Shown here piece after piece: positions 9,949 to 21,593 of a stretch of DNA of 64,000 bases. Both the position numbers and the translations under genes were made by a program. Position 1 is the stretch's first letter, and the number at the start of each line of letters is the position of its first letter. The notes beneath the pieces were generated by a model. That model did no database searches. It had not been told where the DNA came from and saw nothing but the letters and a program-made list of their open reading frames with translations. The DNA is from Notospermus geniculatus (taxonomy: Eukaryota > Nemertea > Pilidiophora > Heteronemertea > Lineidae), in assembly GCA_002633025.1 (NCBI GenBank), contig NMRB01000401.1:192784-256783 (forward strand), in the 5' to 3' direction.

Positions 9949-10131
9949 TAATGCCCGTTGTACACGTAGGATTTTTCTTGTACTAAAAATTATAAATGGG
10001 GCTTAAATGGGTGTTCACAATGCCTTTCAGCTACATGCAGGCAATCGGTAGCCTATGACCGAAATAACCCTTCATGAGCCTCATTTATAATTTTTAGTAC
10101 AAAAAAATCCTACCGTGTACATCGGGCATTA
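9949..10131. mobile_element. 183 bp MITE (TAATGCCCG termini)
   Basis: The ends TAATGCCCGTTGTACACG and CGTGTACATCGGGCATTA are inverted copies. Inner pairing continues through GTACTAAAAATTATAAATG over about 55 bp per arm, leaving a ~70 bp loop. Both ends begin or end in TA, so a TA target site is possible. There is no coding capacity. Confidence 0.9.
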
Positions 10132-10283
10132 GAGGGGGAAGAAGAACTGACACGAAATTAGCAGATGACGACAAATCGGCGAGTGCCGTTTATTAAAAAA
10201 AAAAGAAGACTTTTTATACCATCAGGAGAGCATTCAGGGCAAACGTAATCATACTTCATAACAACATTGACACAAATCACGCG

Positions 10284-10543
10284 GATTTAAAGATAATATA
10301 TCACGACTTCATTGTTTACGTTTAATGTTTGTAAACATTGATGTTTACATTATGTTATTTTGGACTTTTGGGACATGCCAACCCACCAAATTGAATGTTT
10401 TCAGTATCAAAAGAATTTCTAGAGGGGCACGCCACCAACAAATTACTCATAAGACAAAGAAAAACAAGAAATAAACAAACAAAATGTAAATAAACAATGA
10501 TTTTCGTGGCCCGCGAAAATATCCGTGATATATTATCTTTAAT
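10284..10543. mobile_element. ~260 bp inverted-repeat element
   Basis: The terminal block TTTAAAGATAATATATCACG at the left matches CGTGATATATTATCTTTAA at the right, and the inner ATTGTTTAC / GTAAATAAACAAT words also pair. The core is A/T-rich with TGTTTAC repeats. Termini are imperfect and no clear target duplication was read. Confidence 0.75.
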
Positions 10544-10545
10544 TG

Positions 10546-11322
10546 TGGACCATGGACAAGATCACACACCAATTGATCATTGAGAAAACCCTTTATGACC
10601 CAACTAACCACACTACAATACAAGTGAACTCAAAACATTTCAGGTTTTCCAAGTAAATTCAATACGAGAACGATTTTTTTGTTGGACAACATCATGACGA
10701 GTAAAAAAACAGAGGACTCAAAATTGGATCTGTGCAACATGCTGTGGTATGATTCCATCAAAGACATGTCTATACACTGACCTCCCCTGGTCCCCGTCTA
10801 GAGTACAACCACACCAAAAAACCCCATCTCAGTCATGGTTGTAAATTTGATCTACGACATTTGTGATCGTAAATTACAGAAAGATCAGGGAGTCAACACA
10901 CCAAGAGGCCATCAATCAAAGTGTTCAGAGATTTTTTTTCAATCAGACAGGTAATTTCACATCTCCATGGTGACTTATTTGCCAAACAGAGTGTGAGGCG
11001 CTTGCTTGTAATCATTTGATGAAATCGCGTGGTATTTCCGTGAAAAATAAATATTTGACGGCGGGCAATAAATTTCCCATCAGTTTTTTATAGGACTTCA
11101 CTTTTTCCCAATGAATATTTGGAACCTTCTCCACAGTAAACGCAAATATTACTGGCAGTGTCCTCTGGCACCCGGTTGATTTGGGTGATGCAAAAACAGC
11201 CGTATCACTCAAAGGAGTAGTACATTACTCCATTCTCAGTCCAGGTTATTCTTGAATGAAATGACGGTAGCTGAGCAACTGTTCCATCCGTTAAGGAATT
11301 CCAACTTTACACAGCCCTTTGT
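10546..11322. other. No gene seen
   Basis: Ordinary A/T-rich sequence. The longest frame is 66 codons on the minus strand and is unrecognised. No inverted or tandem repeat of note. Confidence 0.5.
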
Positions 11323-11331
11323 GTAAAACTC

Positions 11332-11856
11332 GGGTAGTTATTATCCCCGGAACGGAATAGTTATTTTCGCCGGAACGGAACAGAAATGAAAACGGGGAAA
11401 ACAGAAAACCGGAATGGCGGAGCCAATTTAAATATCCCACCATATTATAAATAGCAACAGAACACGTGATCGAACGAATTTTGTCAACAACGATTTCCCC
11501 GTCGGTTCTCCACCCCCTCTGCCATGATGCACGTCTATAATCAACATTTTCATCACGACTCCAGGTTTCACATTAAGTATGGCGGACAACGGAATGGGTG
11601 GTCGTCGTTGACCACTTAGCCGCGTTGGCCATTTTAGTAATGTGTGGATGTAATTATGTCGTTATTCGTCAGCTCTATAAATTAAATCTTTTATTTAATA
11701 ATTCTCGAATATACTACATGTATTTTCAAAAAGCTGAAAGCTTCATTGCCGATATATTTATACTTCATTCTATGATTTTGTTCCAGTTTTAGGGGCATTC
11801 CACATTTTCATTTCTGTTCCGTCAAAAATATTCCGTTCCGGGGATAATAACTACCC
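11332..11856. mobile_element. 525 bp TIR element with 9 bp target duplication
   Basis: The ends are GGGTAGTTATTATCCCCGG and CCGGGGATAATAACTACCC, with further pairing through GGAACGGAATA. The element is flanked on both sides by GTAAAACTC (11323-11331 and 11857-11865), a 9 bp direct repeat. A 7 bp reading is possible if the terminal C/G belongs to the element. A 9 bp duplication with G-starting ends fits Mutator-like transposons, so this is probably a non-autonomous Mutator-like element. It has no transposase; the longest internal frame is 64 codons. Confidence 0.9.
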
Positions 11857-12040
11857 GTAAAACTCATCCTCCTCAACTGTTTTGCACGGGGCTTTGGACA
11901 GTTTGTCAATATGACCTCTGGTCATACCTGAGTTTCTCTGTGCAACATTTCCAAACATTGCCAGTGTTGAAGCCATTCAAGTATTTTTACACTTGGATCA
12001 TATGTCGCCCCATCACTTTTCTGGTCTCTCCAACTGAAAA

Positions 12041-12104
12041 GTGCCCGAGGAAGTCCCCGGTTGGGGTCGAAAATTCGCAAGTTCTGGAAGTTGACTTCTT
12101 GATA
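12041..12104 (-). repeat. GACCCC-hairpin repeat, copy 3
   Basis: Shares the core CCCGGTTGGGGTCGAAAATT and the downstream TTGACTTCTTG with copies 1 and 2, but differs around them. A TCGCCCCATCACTT word flanks it on both sides (about 12005 and 12146), which may mark an old target-site or local duplication. Confidence 0.65.
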
Positions 12105-12296
12105 CTTATCACCTTGTGTGTCAATTTTTGTGCTTTCTTCTTTGGATCGCCCCATCACTTGGGTAATATATATGAATGGGAGCTTAAGTTCTTTCAATCT
12201 TGGCATATGACATTCTTTTCTCACTTTCTAGTTTAGGTGCTGTGCCTTGTACTCCTTCCAGGTTCCTTTGTTGCTCTTCTTACTTGGAATTGTTGC

Positions 12297-13030
12297 TGCT
12301 GCACAAGCAGTCAGGCAAGGCTCTTTTATGGGCCAACATGGCCAGTTCACCCCGGCGAATCAGTATCCTGAGCACCGAGTCTTCGGTGTGGCAAGTGCTG
12401 ATTCCGAGTCCGTGTCTTCCTGAATCCCGCGCAAAATGGCGCCCGAGGAAGGGCCAGAAAAAGATGTTCAAGCTCCCAAATGCCGCAGTAAGTGTAAGAT
12501 TTTTGCAGTGCATTCGGATCTAGAGTGAATAACCTGCCGTAATCAGTTGCTTATTTTGAATGTATTTGCAGAATATTGTAAATATAAGCATCTGATCGCC
12601 ACGGCCAGCCAGACGGCTGTCAGTAGGCCTACGGCACGCACCAGGCATTCAAAGTTTTTCGCTTCGTGACGCTGTCACGAGCAACTGATTTCTTCATCAA
12701 TGCTAGCATAATTTGCTACTAATATTGAGATCCGAATGCAAGTGTGATCAAGGCATTCAAAGTTTTTCGCTTCGTGACGCTGTCACGAGCAACTGATTTC
12801 TTAATCAATGCTAGCATAATTTGCTACTAATATTGAGATCCGAATGCAAGTGTGATCAAGTAATCTTACCATGCTGATGAAGCAGGAGAGGTCGCATTCT
12901 CATCGCTGTCGTCTCTTCGCGCGGGATTCAGGAATACCGGGGGACTCGGAATCTGCACTTGCCACGCCGAAGACTCGGCGCCCAGGATACTGATTCGTCA
13001 GGGTGCAGTTGCAGTTCGATGGGCCGCTGT
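12297..13030. mobile_element. ~730 bp foldback with internal tandem duplication
   Basis: The left arm (about 12350-12430) and right arm (about 12920-13005) are inverted copies: CGAATCAGTATCCTG, CCGAGTCTTCGG, GGCAAGTGC and CTGAATCCCGCGC all recur in reverse complement. Weaker pairing continues inward through GCATTCGGATCT. Between the arms lies an exact 108 bp tandem duplication. Frames of 77-107 codons over the left arm are artefacts of the repeat. Confidence 0.82.
12643..12858. repeat. Two-copy 108 bp tandem duplication
   Basis: Copy 1 is 12643-12750 and copy 2 is 12751-12858. I see one difference between them (CTTCATCAAT versus CTTAATCAAT). Each contains GACGCTGTCACGAGC and ends GTGTGATCA. 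Such identity indicates a recent duplication inside the older foldback element. Confidence 0.95.
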
Positions 13031-14560
13031 AGCTAAATCAGCCTATGTAATCCCCATACCTGCTTCACTTGCCAGGAAGACGGGAGAGATAAGGAAGAAG
13101 CACACCAATTTCCCCATCCTTGTCTAGTTTACATGATCCCCATTGTCATCAATCATGGAGCGTGTCTTAACTACCAAAGTCCGATGACCTTCATGGCTAT
13201 GTGCGGCTATTCATCTTAATTACCGAGATAATTAATGTCCCAGCGGTCTGCGATCACAGGAGTGGTCTCATCAAAATCAGGCTCAGCTGCCCGATCAGGT
13301 CAGCTAGGTGGTTGCACTTTTATTTGATGCAAGATGTAGATGTTTCTACGTAGTTGGGAGTATATTGGATGGGCCAAAATTACATGAACACTGTTTACTT
13401 GACAATACTTCTGCAATTTCCATTTTGTGGGCCAATAATATTTTGTGGCTTATATTATGTGGGTAATTCAAACATAAAGTCAGCCATCTGTTGCTGGCAA
13501 CAATTTAAAACAATGGTTCTTACAGCCACTGTTTGTGTGTGTTGACGTAGGAAGGGAGTGCTAACCACTGATTACCTCAGGATGGTCTATTTGTTGGTGG
13601 AGTAGCTGAGTGGGAGACTGCTCTGATGCCCAGCAAGAAATTGGCTTCTCTAAAGCAGCGCATATGAGACCTAATGCAATGTTTGAGGGACAGTGGGCAT
13701 CAGGGAAGGTTTTGATATTTAGGCTGCATTGTCGTATCCCTGGTGGACATAGCTGCAGTTAATTGAAAACCGAGGTGATGAGCAATATTCATAATCATAG
13801 CCCTACCAGCTCTTTCTGGATGTAGGGGCATCCTAGATAATATCAAAAACATTTCCAATTTCAAAAACAACTCAGTTTCCAAATTTAATGTTTCATACAC
13901 AGCATGCTGTGAACTATAACACGAGTTCTTCATCGATCCAGTTCTATTATGACCGCTTCAATAGGTTGTTTCTTAGAGTACAAGAGTGGTAAGCTAGCTT
14001 GGATGATGTCGTAGTACTTTGACAAGAAACCATCAAGTGGTGATGATTAGGGTCGTTACTGGCTGACTGTTTGCCAATATAAGGTAATGAGGCTTCTTGT
14101 TGCTTCTTCGTTTAGACATTGTGGTCTTCTCTGGTCACCTGATATCACCTTCTCTGAGGTTAGATTAACTTGTCTCTCCGTTTTCCCAAACTACCTGTGT
14201 GGGGACACTTTCGGAAGTTTTGCAGAAAAACTGACTCTTTCTTTCCTTGCTGTGTTCCAGATCTACTTGTATTTGTTCCATGTTCTAAAGCTCAGTGACT
14301 GCACCTGTCCCACTGGCGACTTTTGCCCACAACAAAGGGCAAATCTGAAGTCTGCGATATTCCCTCGACAAGCTGCGATATTTAGCACTCGTTAGTGTTT
14401 CGCATTGGCGAAATTCGAACATACACAGTCATTGATTGGTCACGAGCTTCGTAGCCAGTTGCATGTTGACGTCCCAATCCCATCCGTCATGTCCGTAGGT
14501 ATTCGTACAGTTGTCGAGCACCTTCGACCATGCGTTCGCAGCTATATATATATAAACAAA
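13031..14560. other. No gene seen
   Basis: No repeat, tRNA or recognised protein. The longest frames are 77 codons (minus, 13700-13933) and 102 codons (plus, 14087-14395); neither carries a family I know. A short TATATATATA run is at about 14544-14553, just before the next element. Confidence 0.5.
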
Positions 14561-14800
14561 TCCCAAATTGATGAAAATGAGAAGGATCTGTGCACTTCCG
14601 CCGAAATCGTAAACAGAACCTCGGTCTGAAACTGAATGACGTGACGCAGACAACCCCACGACCATGTGATGACAGTGAGTTCGATGGCGTTGCGTCAGAG
14701 CCAACCATTGCTGAATCGTGGATTGCGTCACGTCAGCTGGTTTCTGGTCGAGGTTCTGTTTACGAATTCGGCGGAAGTGTGCAGATCTGGGAATTTGGGA
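14561..14800. mobile_element. Foldback MITE family F, copy 1
   Basis: The arms pair TCCCAAATT / AATTTGGGA at the ends and contain the family words GCACTTCCGCCGAAATC, AACCTCGGTCTGAAAC and CTGACGTGACGCA in inverted arrangement. The short middle carries CCATTGCTGAATC. The overlapping 95- to 134-codon frames in this region follow the arms and are not genes. Other copies are at 15340-15588, 18041-18270 and 50679-50908. Confidence 0.88.
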
Positions 14801-15339
14801 TTTCTCTATTCGTACAGTCTTGTTGTACGTTGTCGAAGCTTTATTCCGCCAACGCGAGTTGGCGGTTTAAAGCTGAGGTCACTGATTGGGCTAGAATTGT
14901 ACCCGGGGCTAGAATTGTACCACTTTACCCTACGGGTTGCCCATACATCATGAGGTATTGGAGAGAAACCCAACTCCTAGCACAAGAAGATTGATTTGTG
15001 TATCAGTCTGGAAAAGACCAGCTACCATACACCTTTTAATCAATTCTTCTACCAAGTGGGCATTGGTATGACAAGGCAACACATCTGATGTACTCTAGTA
15101 CCTGGTATGCTCTGTATGAATAAATGATAGTTGATAGAAGGAGATACGGGCTTGGTGACGTCATGGGAGGATCTTGGCCGATTTTATCTGCTAGAAGACT
15201 GTTATTGAATGATGGGAAGCAACGGGATGACAGCTCATTTGACAAAATTTATCTTACAAGGGAACTCATTTCAGATGAGGCCCAAGAACCACCAGTAGGG
15301 AGACATAAACTGACCTTCGAAATCTTGAAATGTTACATC

Positions 15340-15588
15340 AACATTAGCCACGACCAGATATTCGTGTCACGTCCGCCAAAATCACAACCACAACCTCGAT
15401 CAGAAACCAGCTGATCTGACGCAATCCATGATTCAGCAATGGTCAACTCTGACGCAACGTCGTCAAAGTCACTGTCATGGGGTTCTCTGCGTCACGTCAT
15501 TCAGTTTCAGACTGAGGTTATGGTTGCGATTTCGGCGGAAGTGCAGTGCAGATCTTTCTCGTTTATGTCAATTTGCAAATTGTCTATA
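15340..15588. mobile_element. Foldback MITE family F, copy 2
   Basis: Family words recur: CAACCTCGATCAGAAACCAG and CCATGATTCAGCAATGG in the left half, and CAGTTTCAGACTGAGG and GATTTCGGCGGAAGTG in the right half. The left terminus is eroded relative to copies 3 and 4, while the right one ends near CAAATTGTCTATAGG. Confidence 0.8.
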
Positions 15589-16191
15589 GGTTTGACGAAT
15601 ACTCTATCTTCCTTAAGAATTTCAATAGCCCCCTTCTTGCAAGGGTACTGACAAACTCATCTCAGTGTAAATGGGAAGACCTAATTTTGTTGGGAGAGGG
15701 TTAGAAAAAGTCAGACAGTGTTGACATTGACTGCATGCCACTTGTGGTCTAGATTCATGGTTGAACAAGATCAATGGCCAAGTTTGCGGTGAGATATTTC
15801 ATCGATCAAATAGTATACTCATCCATCTCAGGCTCTCAGCAACTGACAGTCCTATCATTTGCCAAAATTGGATTGAGATTTTGGAACATGATGGAGAAGA
15901 TGTACATGAACATACAGTATACAAAAGAAGGATCTTTGGCAGACTTCCTGGACTTTTCTGAACCAACTCAATTAATTTGGGTACAGCAGAGGAACTCCAT
16001 CAGTTTCTGACATTTTTAACACTTCTAAATTTTTTATTCTACCTTGCCATATTCATTAGCAAAACAGGGCAATTTGCATATTAGATTTCTAAATACTGGC
16101 CAATAATTCAACTCTTGCTAGGCAAAATGGATTGTTTCTTTTGACATTATCCAATTCCTGGCTCCCAGCTTTGAGACATATCTCATTAGTA
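15589..16191. other. No gene seen
   Basis: Unstructured sequence. Overlapping 66- and 78-codon frames at 15761-16010 are unrecognised. Confidence 0.45.
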
Positions 16192-16438
16192 TTTGATTTT
16201 TCATTAAGGCCGAAGCCATAGCATTATTGGCCTGGTAAGTACGGATGAGGCCACTTGGATGGGTCTTTTACTTGCTTTGCAAAGAAGAAAGAAACAAAGT
16301 ATAAGGCACCATGGCTCACTGTCCCATGCGATGGACTGAAGAGCCGGGAATGAAATCCCATATGGCCCGGGCTGGATTCGAACCAGGACCTGCCAAATTG
16401 CTAAGCGGACATGATTACCACTAGGCTATCAGGCTCCT
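16192..16438 (-). mobile_element. tRNA-derived SINE family B, copy 1
   Basis: Read on the minus strand from 16438: a tRNA-like head with box A TAGCCTAGTGG and box B GGTTCGAATCC, then CCCGGGCCATATGGGATTTC, CCCGGCTCTTCAGTCC, CATGGTGCC, GTAAAAGACCCATCCAAGTG and a 3' end CTTAATGAAAAATCAAATAC. The body matches the plus-strand copy at 31345-31582 throughout and the truncated copy at 22741-22872. This is the most complete copy. It is a Pol III-type retroposon with no protein. Confidence 0.9.
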
Positions 16439-16440
16439 GA

Positions 16441-18040
16441 AACCCATGTGAACAATTGCTTTGACTTCAAATTTTGGTCATGTCAACGGCAAGAAATTTC
16501 CTGAGCACAGCTACCGTATTTGCAGGCTAAAAGTTCCCTTGGTCTGAAAGAGTGAAATTGTGGCTCTAATGTAGCCTCTCGGCATTTTGTAAAAAGGAAA
16601 ATAAGAGATATACATATCTGTTCGTCATCTACTAATGCATTTTTGATAAGGATACACAGAATTACATGCTGTTGAACGCAATATTGACAACAAAAGAACT
16701 CATCTGGAAGAGCTAGTTACTGCGCAAGAACCATGTATGGTAACTCAATTATACTTGCTGCATCATCCATATTATCTCTTGCCCTTGGCGGTACTTTGGG
16801 ACATCAGATTGTGTCGAGGGTGATTCCAAGAATAGGAAATTTGCACTTGTATGATGAAATCACCTGCTGCATTACTGCATGGAAATTCTTCCCTCTGCAT
16901 GATTGGATTTGGTGGGTCTTCATCTTTGCCTTGTTTTATTCAGACTCTGGCTGCTGTTGCGTGGAAAGGCTCTTTCTCTCCATGTGCATTTCACCTCACA
17001 ACCTCAGCATTCAACATCGGAGGTCCATATTTTTCATTCTGCCTAATTCCTCATCTGGAGGGCCAATGCACTAGTTTTGGCAGATTTCTTGAGCAGCGCT
17101 GACGCCTTCCTTGAATTTTACCATTTCAGTGCCAGAGCTTTTTTGCATGGGTTTGCTTGAATTGGATGTCGAGTCCCACTAAAGTAGCACGACACGACAC
17201 ACAGCATAATGCAATAGGAGCAGTCAGCTGCACGTATTGCCAAAAGATGGCAGCATAGTTCTAGTGGACCAATACAAAAGAAACTTCTCTTGATTGGTGC
17301 TCAATGAAGAATGAATGGGTCCGCTATGCATTGAACTGGGCCGTAGTGACACCTATTGGTCAACTCACAGACAGCTCCTCTTGCACTTAAAAATAGTATA
17401 TATATAAGGTTTATTGAGACAAATGAAATGACTGTACATGGTAAAAAAGTTGGCCTGTCAGAGCTGAGGCATAGAGGTAAGCATTATTAGCTCTGACAAG
17501 CCATCTAAAAGTTGAGTCCAAGACAAAATAAATGAACAGCGCAAAGAATAATACACAACAACAGGTGACCGGCCATGATTCCGAACGGGATGTTTTACAG
17601 ATGCTGAAGGAAACGATAAGATTGGCGAGATTGAGACTTTCAAAGTAAAGGTGTCCTGATGTCACCGATGATGAAAACGTTTGCCACAACCTGCTGTCCT
17701 ACCAATATCGGCATCGAAGTGGTCCAAGGAAAATATGCACTGTGATGTGTTTAATGTCTGATATTGCTTGGACACTGTCCAGCATATATCCAAAGGTGTC
17801 GTAAATTCTACAGCGGTCCCCAACAGTGTGGCTGGTCACGTCCCTTAATATTGTTGGCTAGACAAACGTTATTCATAATTCAAGTGACTGGTACTGTTTC
17901 GATGGTGATGGACCAAATGGCGTGAGTTGTGTGCGGACGTTGTTGGTGTTGGATGAATTGGTGACAGCATTTGCATCTTTCCTCTGATCATTCAAGGCAA
18001 CATCCATCCATCAACATGCAGTGAATTTGGGACTATAGGC
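16441..18040. other. No gene seen
   Basis: Overlapping frames of 113 and 83 codons at 16733-17102 are hydrophobic and cysteine-containing, but match nothing I know and have no obvious splice context. The minus frame at 17411-17689 (92 codons) is likewise unrecognised. A short TATATATA run is at 17397-17404. Confidence 0.45.
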
Positions 18041-18270
18041 CGTTCTCAAATTGACGTAAATGACAAAGATCTGCACACTTCCGCCGAAATTTCAACCACA
18101 ACCTCAGTCTGAACTGAATGACGTAACGCAGTACAACCCAGCGACAGTGATGTCAAAGACTTTGGGTTGCAGACTCAACCATTGCTGATGGTGTCACGTC
18201 AGCCGGTTTCAGATTGAGGTTGTGGTTGAGATTTCGGCAGGAGTGTGCAGATCTGCGAATTCGAGAATCG
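18041..18270. mobile_element. Foldback MITE family F, copy 3
   Basis: The ends CGTTCTCAAATTGACG and CGAATTCGAGAATCG are inverted copies. The inner arms carry GCACACTTCCGCCGAAATTT versus GATTTCGGCAGGAGTGTGC. About 230 bp in total, in the same arrangement as 50679-50908. The flanking word CTATAGGC on the left resembles the GTCTATAG flank of copy 4. Confidence 0.92.
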
Positions 18271-18489
18271 TCTTTTGCCATGTCAAGAACTGGTTTCTTC
18301 AGTGTGTGCAAGAACAACATGCATGGAGTAATCCTGTGGTCAATCCAATCATTTGACTATTGATCACACCTAACCATTTCACTATGATAGACCAGTTTTT
18401 CCCGTCCCTGACGTTGATATTTTTTGTCACTACAACAGACCAGAATTCCTGTCCAAGACTTCTTGACGCAACTGCCGTTGCGTACTTAA

Positions 18490-18694
18490 AGGACCATGTT
18501 ATGCGATCTGTAATGGGTAATTTCATTGCCAACGTAGAGGGAGCCACCTAGCAGCAGCAACACGAACTATAAAAATCCATTACAAAATGTACGTAGTAAA
18601 TCAGTCAATTCACCGGCAACGTAGTTAGTCCCTTGGGTTGGAGATTGGCACGGTGGCACCAGCTGTCAAGAAAAAGTGGCAATACTGTGGTCCT
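18490..18694. mobile_element. 205 bp TTAA-flanked MITE, copy 1
   Basis: The ends are AGGACCATGTTATGCG and CAATACTGTGGTCCT, about 15 bp of imperfect inverted repeat. TTAA lies directly outside each end (18486-18489, 18695-18698). TTAA duplication is typical of piggyBac and Kolobok transposases. Copy 2 at 19231-19435 is exactly the same length and orientation. Small frames inside are chance. Confidence 0.92.
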
Positions 18695-19230
18695 TTAAAT
18701 GCATTACCACTCTATTAAAATGGACCAAATTACGTCATACATTGCCTATATCGATGCTGATTTCAGTTGCAAAATGGTCATGACACATGCATTAGTATGA
18801 AGTGGCTAATGACCTCACATATTTCAAGACAACACAACCTCCATTGACAAGACAATCTCTTAAAAACAAGAACAAAGTATATTCTCTTCTTCATCATTCA
18901 ATTTGATGATAAATCACACGAAGACCAAGCATAACCTTTGACTCCCCTGTCTTTCAAGACAACCGAGTATGATCCCCAAGTGGGTGAAAATGCCTATGCT
19001 TCATTGCACATCCGATAATGGTGTGGACTTCTTGGTAGCTCCTCGATTGACTCTGCGGAAAATTGTCTAGGATGTGAAACGTGATCGGAAGGATCTGACA
19101 TTTTTATCAGACCAATGTAAGCTCAGTTCTCAAACTGATCTGTTTGCCAGTCTGGCATTATCATGACTAAAGATGGTGCACATGTACCCCAAGGTTAGAC
19201 GACAACCTCATTGATGCAATGATCAATTAA

Positions 19231-19435
19231 AGAACCACGGTATGCGATCTCTAATGGGTAATTTGACTGCTGACGTAGAGGGAGCCACCTAGTGGCAGCA
19301 AGACGAACTACAAAAGTGCATTTCAAAATGTACATAGTGAATCAGGTCAATTTGCCGACAACGTAGCTAGTCCCTGGGTTGGAGAGTTGTGTGGTGGTGC
19401 GGGCTGTCAAGAAAAAATGGCAATACCGTGGGCCT
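19231..19435. mobile_element. 205 bp TTAA-flanked MITE, copy 2
   Basis: Same 205 bp structure as 18490-18694, with shared internal words GACGTAGAGGGAGCCACCTAG and CTGTCAAGAAAAA. The ends are AGAACCACGGTATGCG and CAATACCGTGGGCCT, with TTAA at 19227-19230 and 19436-19439. Many scattered substitutions separate the copies, so the pair is not a very recent duplicate. Confidence 0.92.
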
Positions 19436-19439
19436 TTAA

Positions 19440-20264
19440 ATCTGGACCTGTTCTATGATTCGCCATCTTTACAACATCCACCTTCAAAATTTAGATATAT
19501 ATCGCCAAATGTTGTGTCATGAGAGAAAAATTATACCGTGTCTACCATGTCTGGCCCTGAGCTCTCAAATAAATATTTAATCATTTGAAGTAAACAAACA
19601 ACACACTATCTTCTAAGGTGTCTTAATTACACATTCAGTGGATAATTTGTTTATTTTTCGTGTTTTACGAGCCTCTTAAGACACATCCACCAGACTAATG
19701 TACGAATCCCAAAACTTTCTGCAATGACAAAGTTGCCATGCAACAGTAAAACCTTCCTTACATTTGCATCAGTTTCACATTAAAATTCCGAAAGTGGGTG
19801 TACTTTCATATTTATACAAATTTATCTCTATAATTGTGGTGAATTGCAATACTCTACATACCTCTGATTGCCATGGTTACGCGGCAACGAGAATGTCCAT
19901 TTGAATTGTGGACGACTCCTTTAACAGCTTAAGAACCACTCGCCGAAACTGATCACGATGCTTTCTTGTGTTCTGCTGCTGAGTGCATGGATCACCTTTC
20001 TTCCTTGTTGATGTTATCGACTGTTCTGACGTCTTGTTTGACCAGCCTTATTATCCTCTGGGCTGATGCGGTCTGTGGCGGTGGATAAGAATAGATTGCT
20101 TAGTGTCAGAGTGCTTAGAGTTCTTTCAGTTTTCTGAGGCATGTGGATCAAGTCAGTCATCATAGTGTGTTTGACTACTATGTTGCTTGCTTCAATTACT
20201 TTTTGATTTGTTACGACAATATTGTGATGAGCTAATATTGCCATGAAAGCATCAAATATTGCCT
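19440..20264. other. No gene seen
   Basis: A/T-rich sequence with no element. A minus frame at 20014-20244 (76 codons) reads without low complexity, but has no recognised domain and no clear splice sites. Confidence 0.45.
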
Positions 20265-20880
20265 ACATTGGCCTGTTGGTGTGCTGGATGACCTACATTG
20301 GTCTGGTGGCATCCAGGGTTGACCTACATTGGTCTAGTTGCATCTAGGGTTGACCTACTGGTCTGGTGGCATCCAGGGGTGACCTACATTGCTCTAGTGG
20401 CATCCAGGGTTGACCTACACTGGTCTTGTGGTATCCAGTGATGACCTACATTGGTCTGGTGGTATCCAGAGATGGCAATCAGCGATGACCTACATGAGCC
20501 TGGTGGCATCCAGGGATGACCTTCATTGGTCTGGCGGCATCTAGGGATGACCTACATTGGTCTGAAGGCATCCAGTGATAACCTACATTGGTCTGTTGGC
20601 ATTCAGTGATGACCTACATTGGTTTGTTGGCATTCAGTGATGACCGTCATTGATCTGCTGGCATCCAGGGATGACCGATATTGGTCTGGTGGTATCCATG
20701 GGTGACCTACATTACTCTAGTGGCATCTAGGGTTGACCTACTTTGGTCTGGGTGGCATCTAGGATTGACCTACTTTGATCTGGTGGCATCCAGGGATGAC
20801 CTACATTGGTCTGGTGGCTTCTAGGGTTGACTTACATTGTTCTGAAGGCATTCAGGGATAGCCTACTTTGGTTCATTCAC
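20265..20880. repeat. 31 bp minisatellite (GACCTACATTGGTCTGGTGG unit)
   Basis: About 20 degenerate copies of a ~31 bp unit, GACCTACATTGGTCTGGTGG followed by CATCCAGGGAT. Copies differ by point changes and small indels. The period is not a multiple of three and no frame stays open. Confidence 0.95.
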
Positions 20881-21588
20881 ATCAAGAGGTGACTTAAATT
20901 GTCTTTGTTGGCACTCTGGCAGTTCTTGGAAGGATGTCCATTCGCCCTAATGAAAATAAATGACTCTTGCCTGATAACCAGAGTACATGTATGGGTCCTA
21001 TTAATCTGTGAATAGACTTCATGTGGTTTTGTCAGGTTTGTCATCAACAGCATGTCTGTGTGGGTTATTGATGTCCATGGACCATTTTCCCCATTCAGTC
21101 CTGTGATGATTGATGCAATTTTAATGGTTCCAAAAAAACTTCCATTTACACTGCATTCACACATTTATTTAAAAATGTTGACATTTTCTATGTGTTAATA
21201 TTCACTATGACCTTCGTTGCTGTGACTTCACAGTGTTTACCAGACGTAATGACTTGAAAATGGATGGATCTCTAATTGGTGCATGATGTGTATGGAAGAT
21301 TATTGCGCTGTTTTGTCAACTGATTTTGACTCGCACAGTTGTCACACGATAGGGAATTTCCTATCGCAGAGAATTTCATGTTAAGTTGGCCATGTGAGAA
21401 CAGTTGTTGAGGCCAGTAACTGGGAGAGCAACAAACACTGCCCTTATTATATACAAATCAAGTATATTTCACATCTGTACTCATACCATAAACAAGAACT
21501 TCATGGTTTATGTATGTCAAATTAAGCAACTGCGTACTTCGTGGATTCATTCCTATCTTCAATAACCTTAGCTGAGCATTGGCCCTGT
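20881..21588. other. No gene seen; minus frame of 95 codons
   Basis: A minus-strand frame at 20877-21164 (95 codons) is of balanced composition but unrecognised. A GTCCATGGACCATTT word near 21073 recurs at about 30643 and 32504, where it lies in or near the AGGTCA-rich repeat, so this stretch probably contains a decayed relative of that repeat. Confidence 0.4.
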
Positions 21589-21593
21589 TAGCC

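Noticed and set aside
20265-20880. CRISPR-like array
   Set aside because: The units are contiguous and degenerate with no unique spacers, and the DNA is animal. It is a minisatellite. The same applies to 41960-42645 and 62400-63290.
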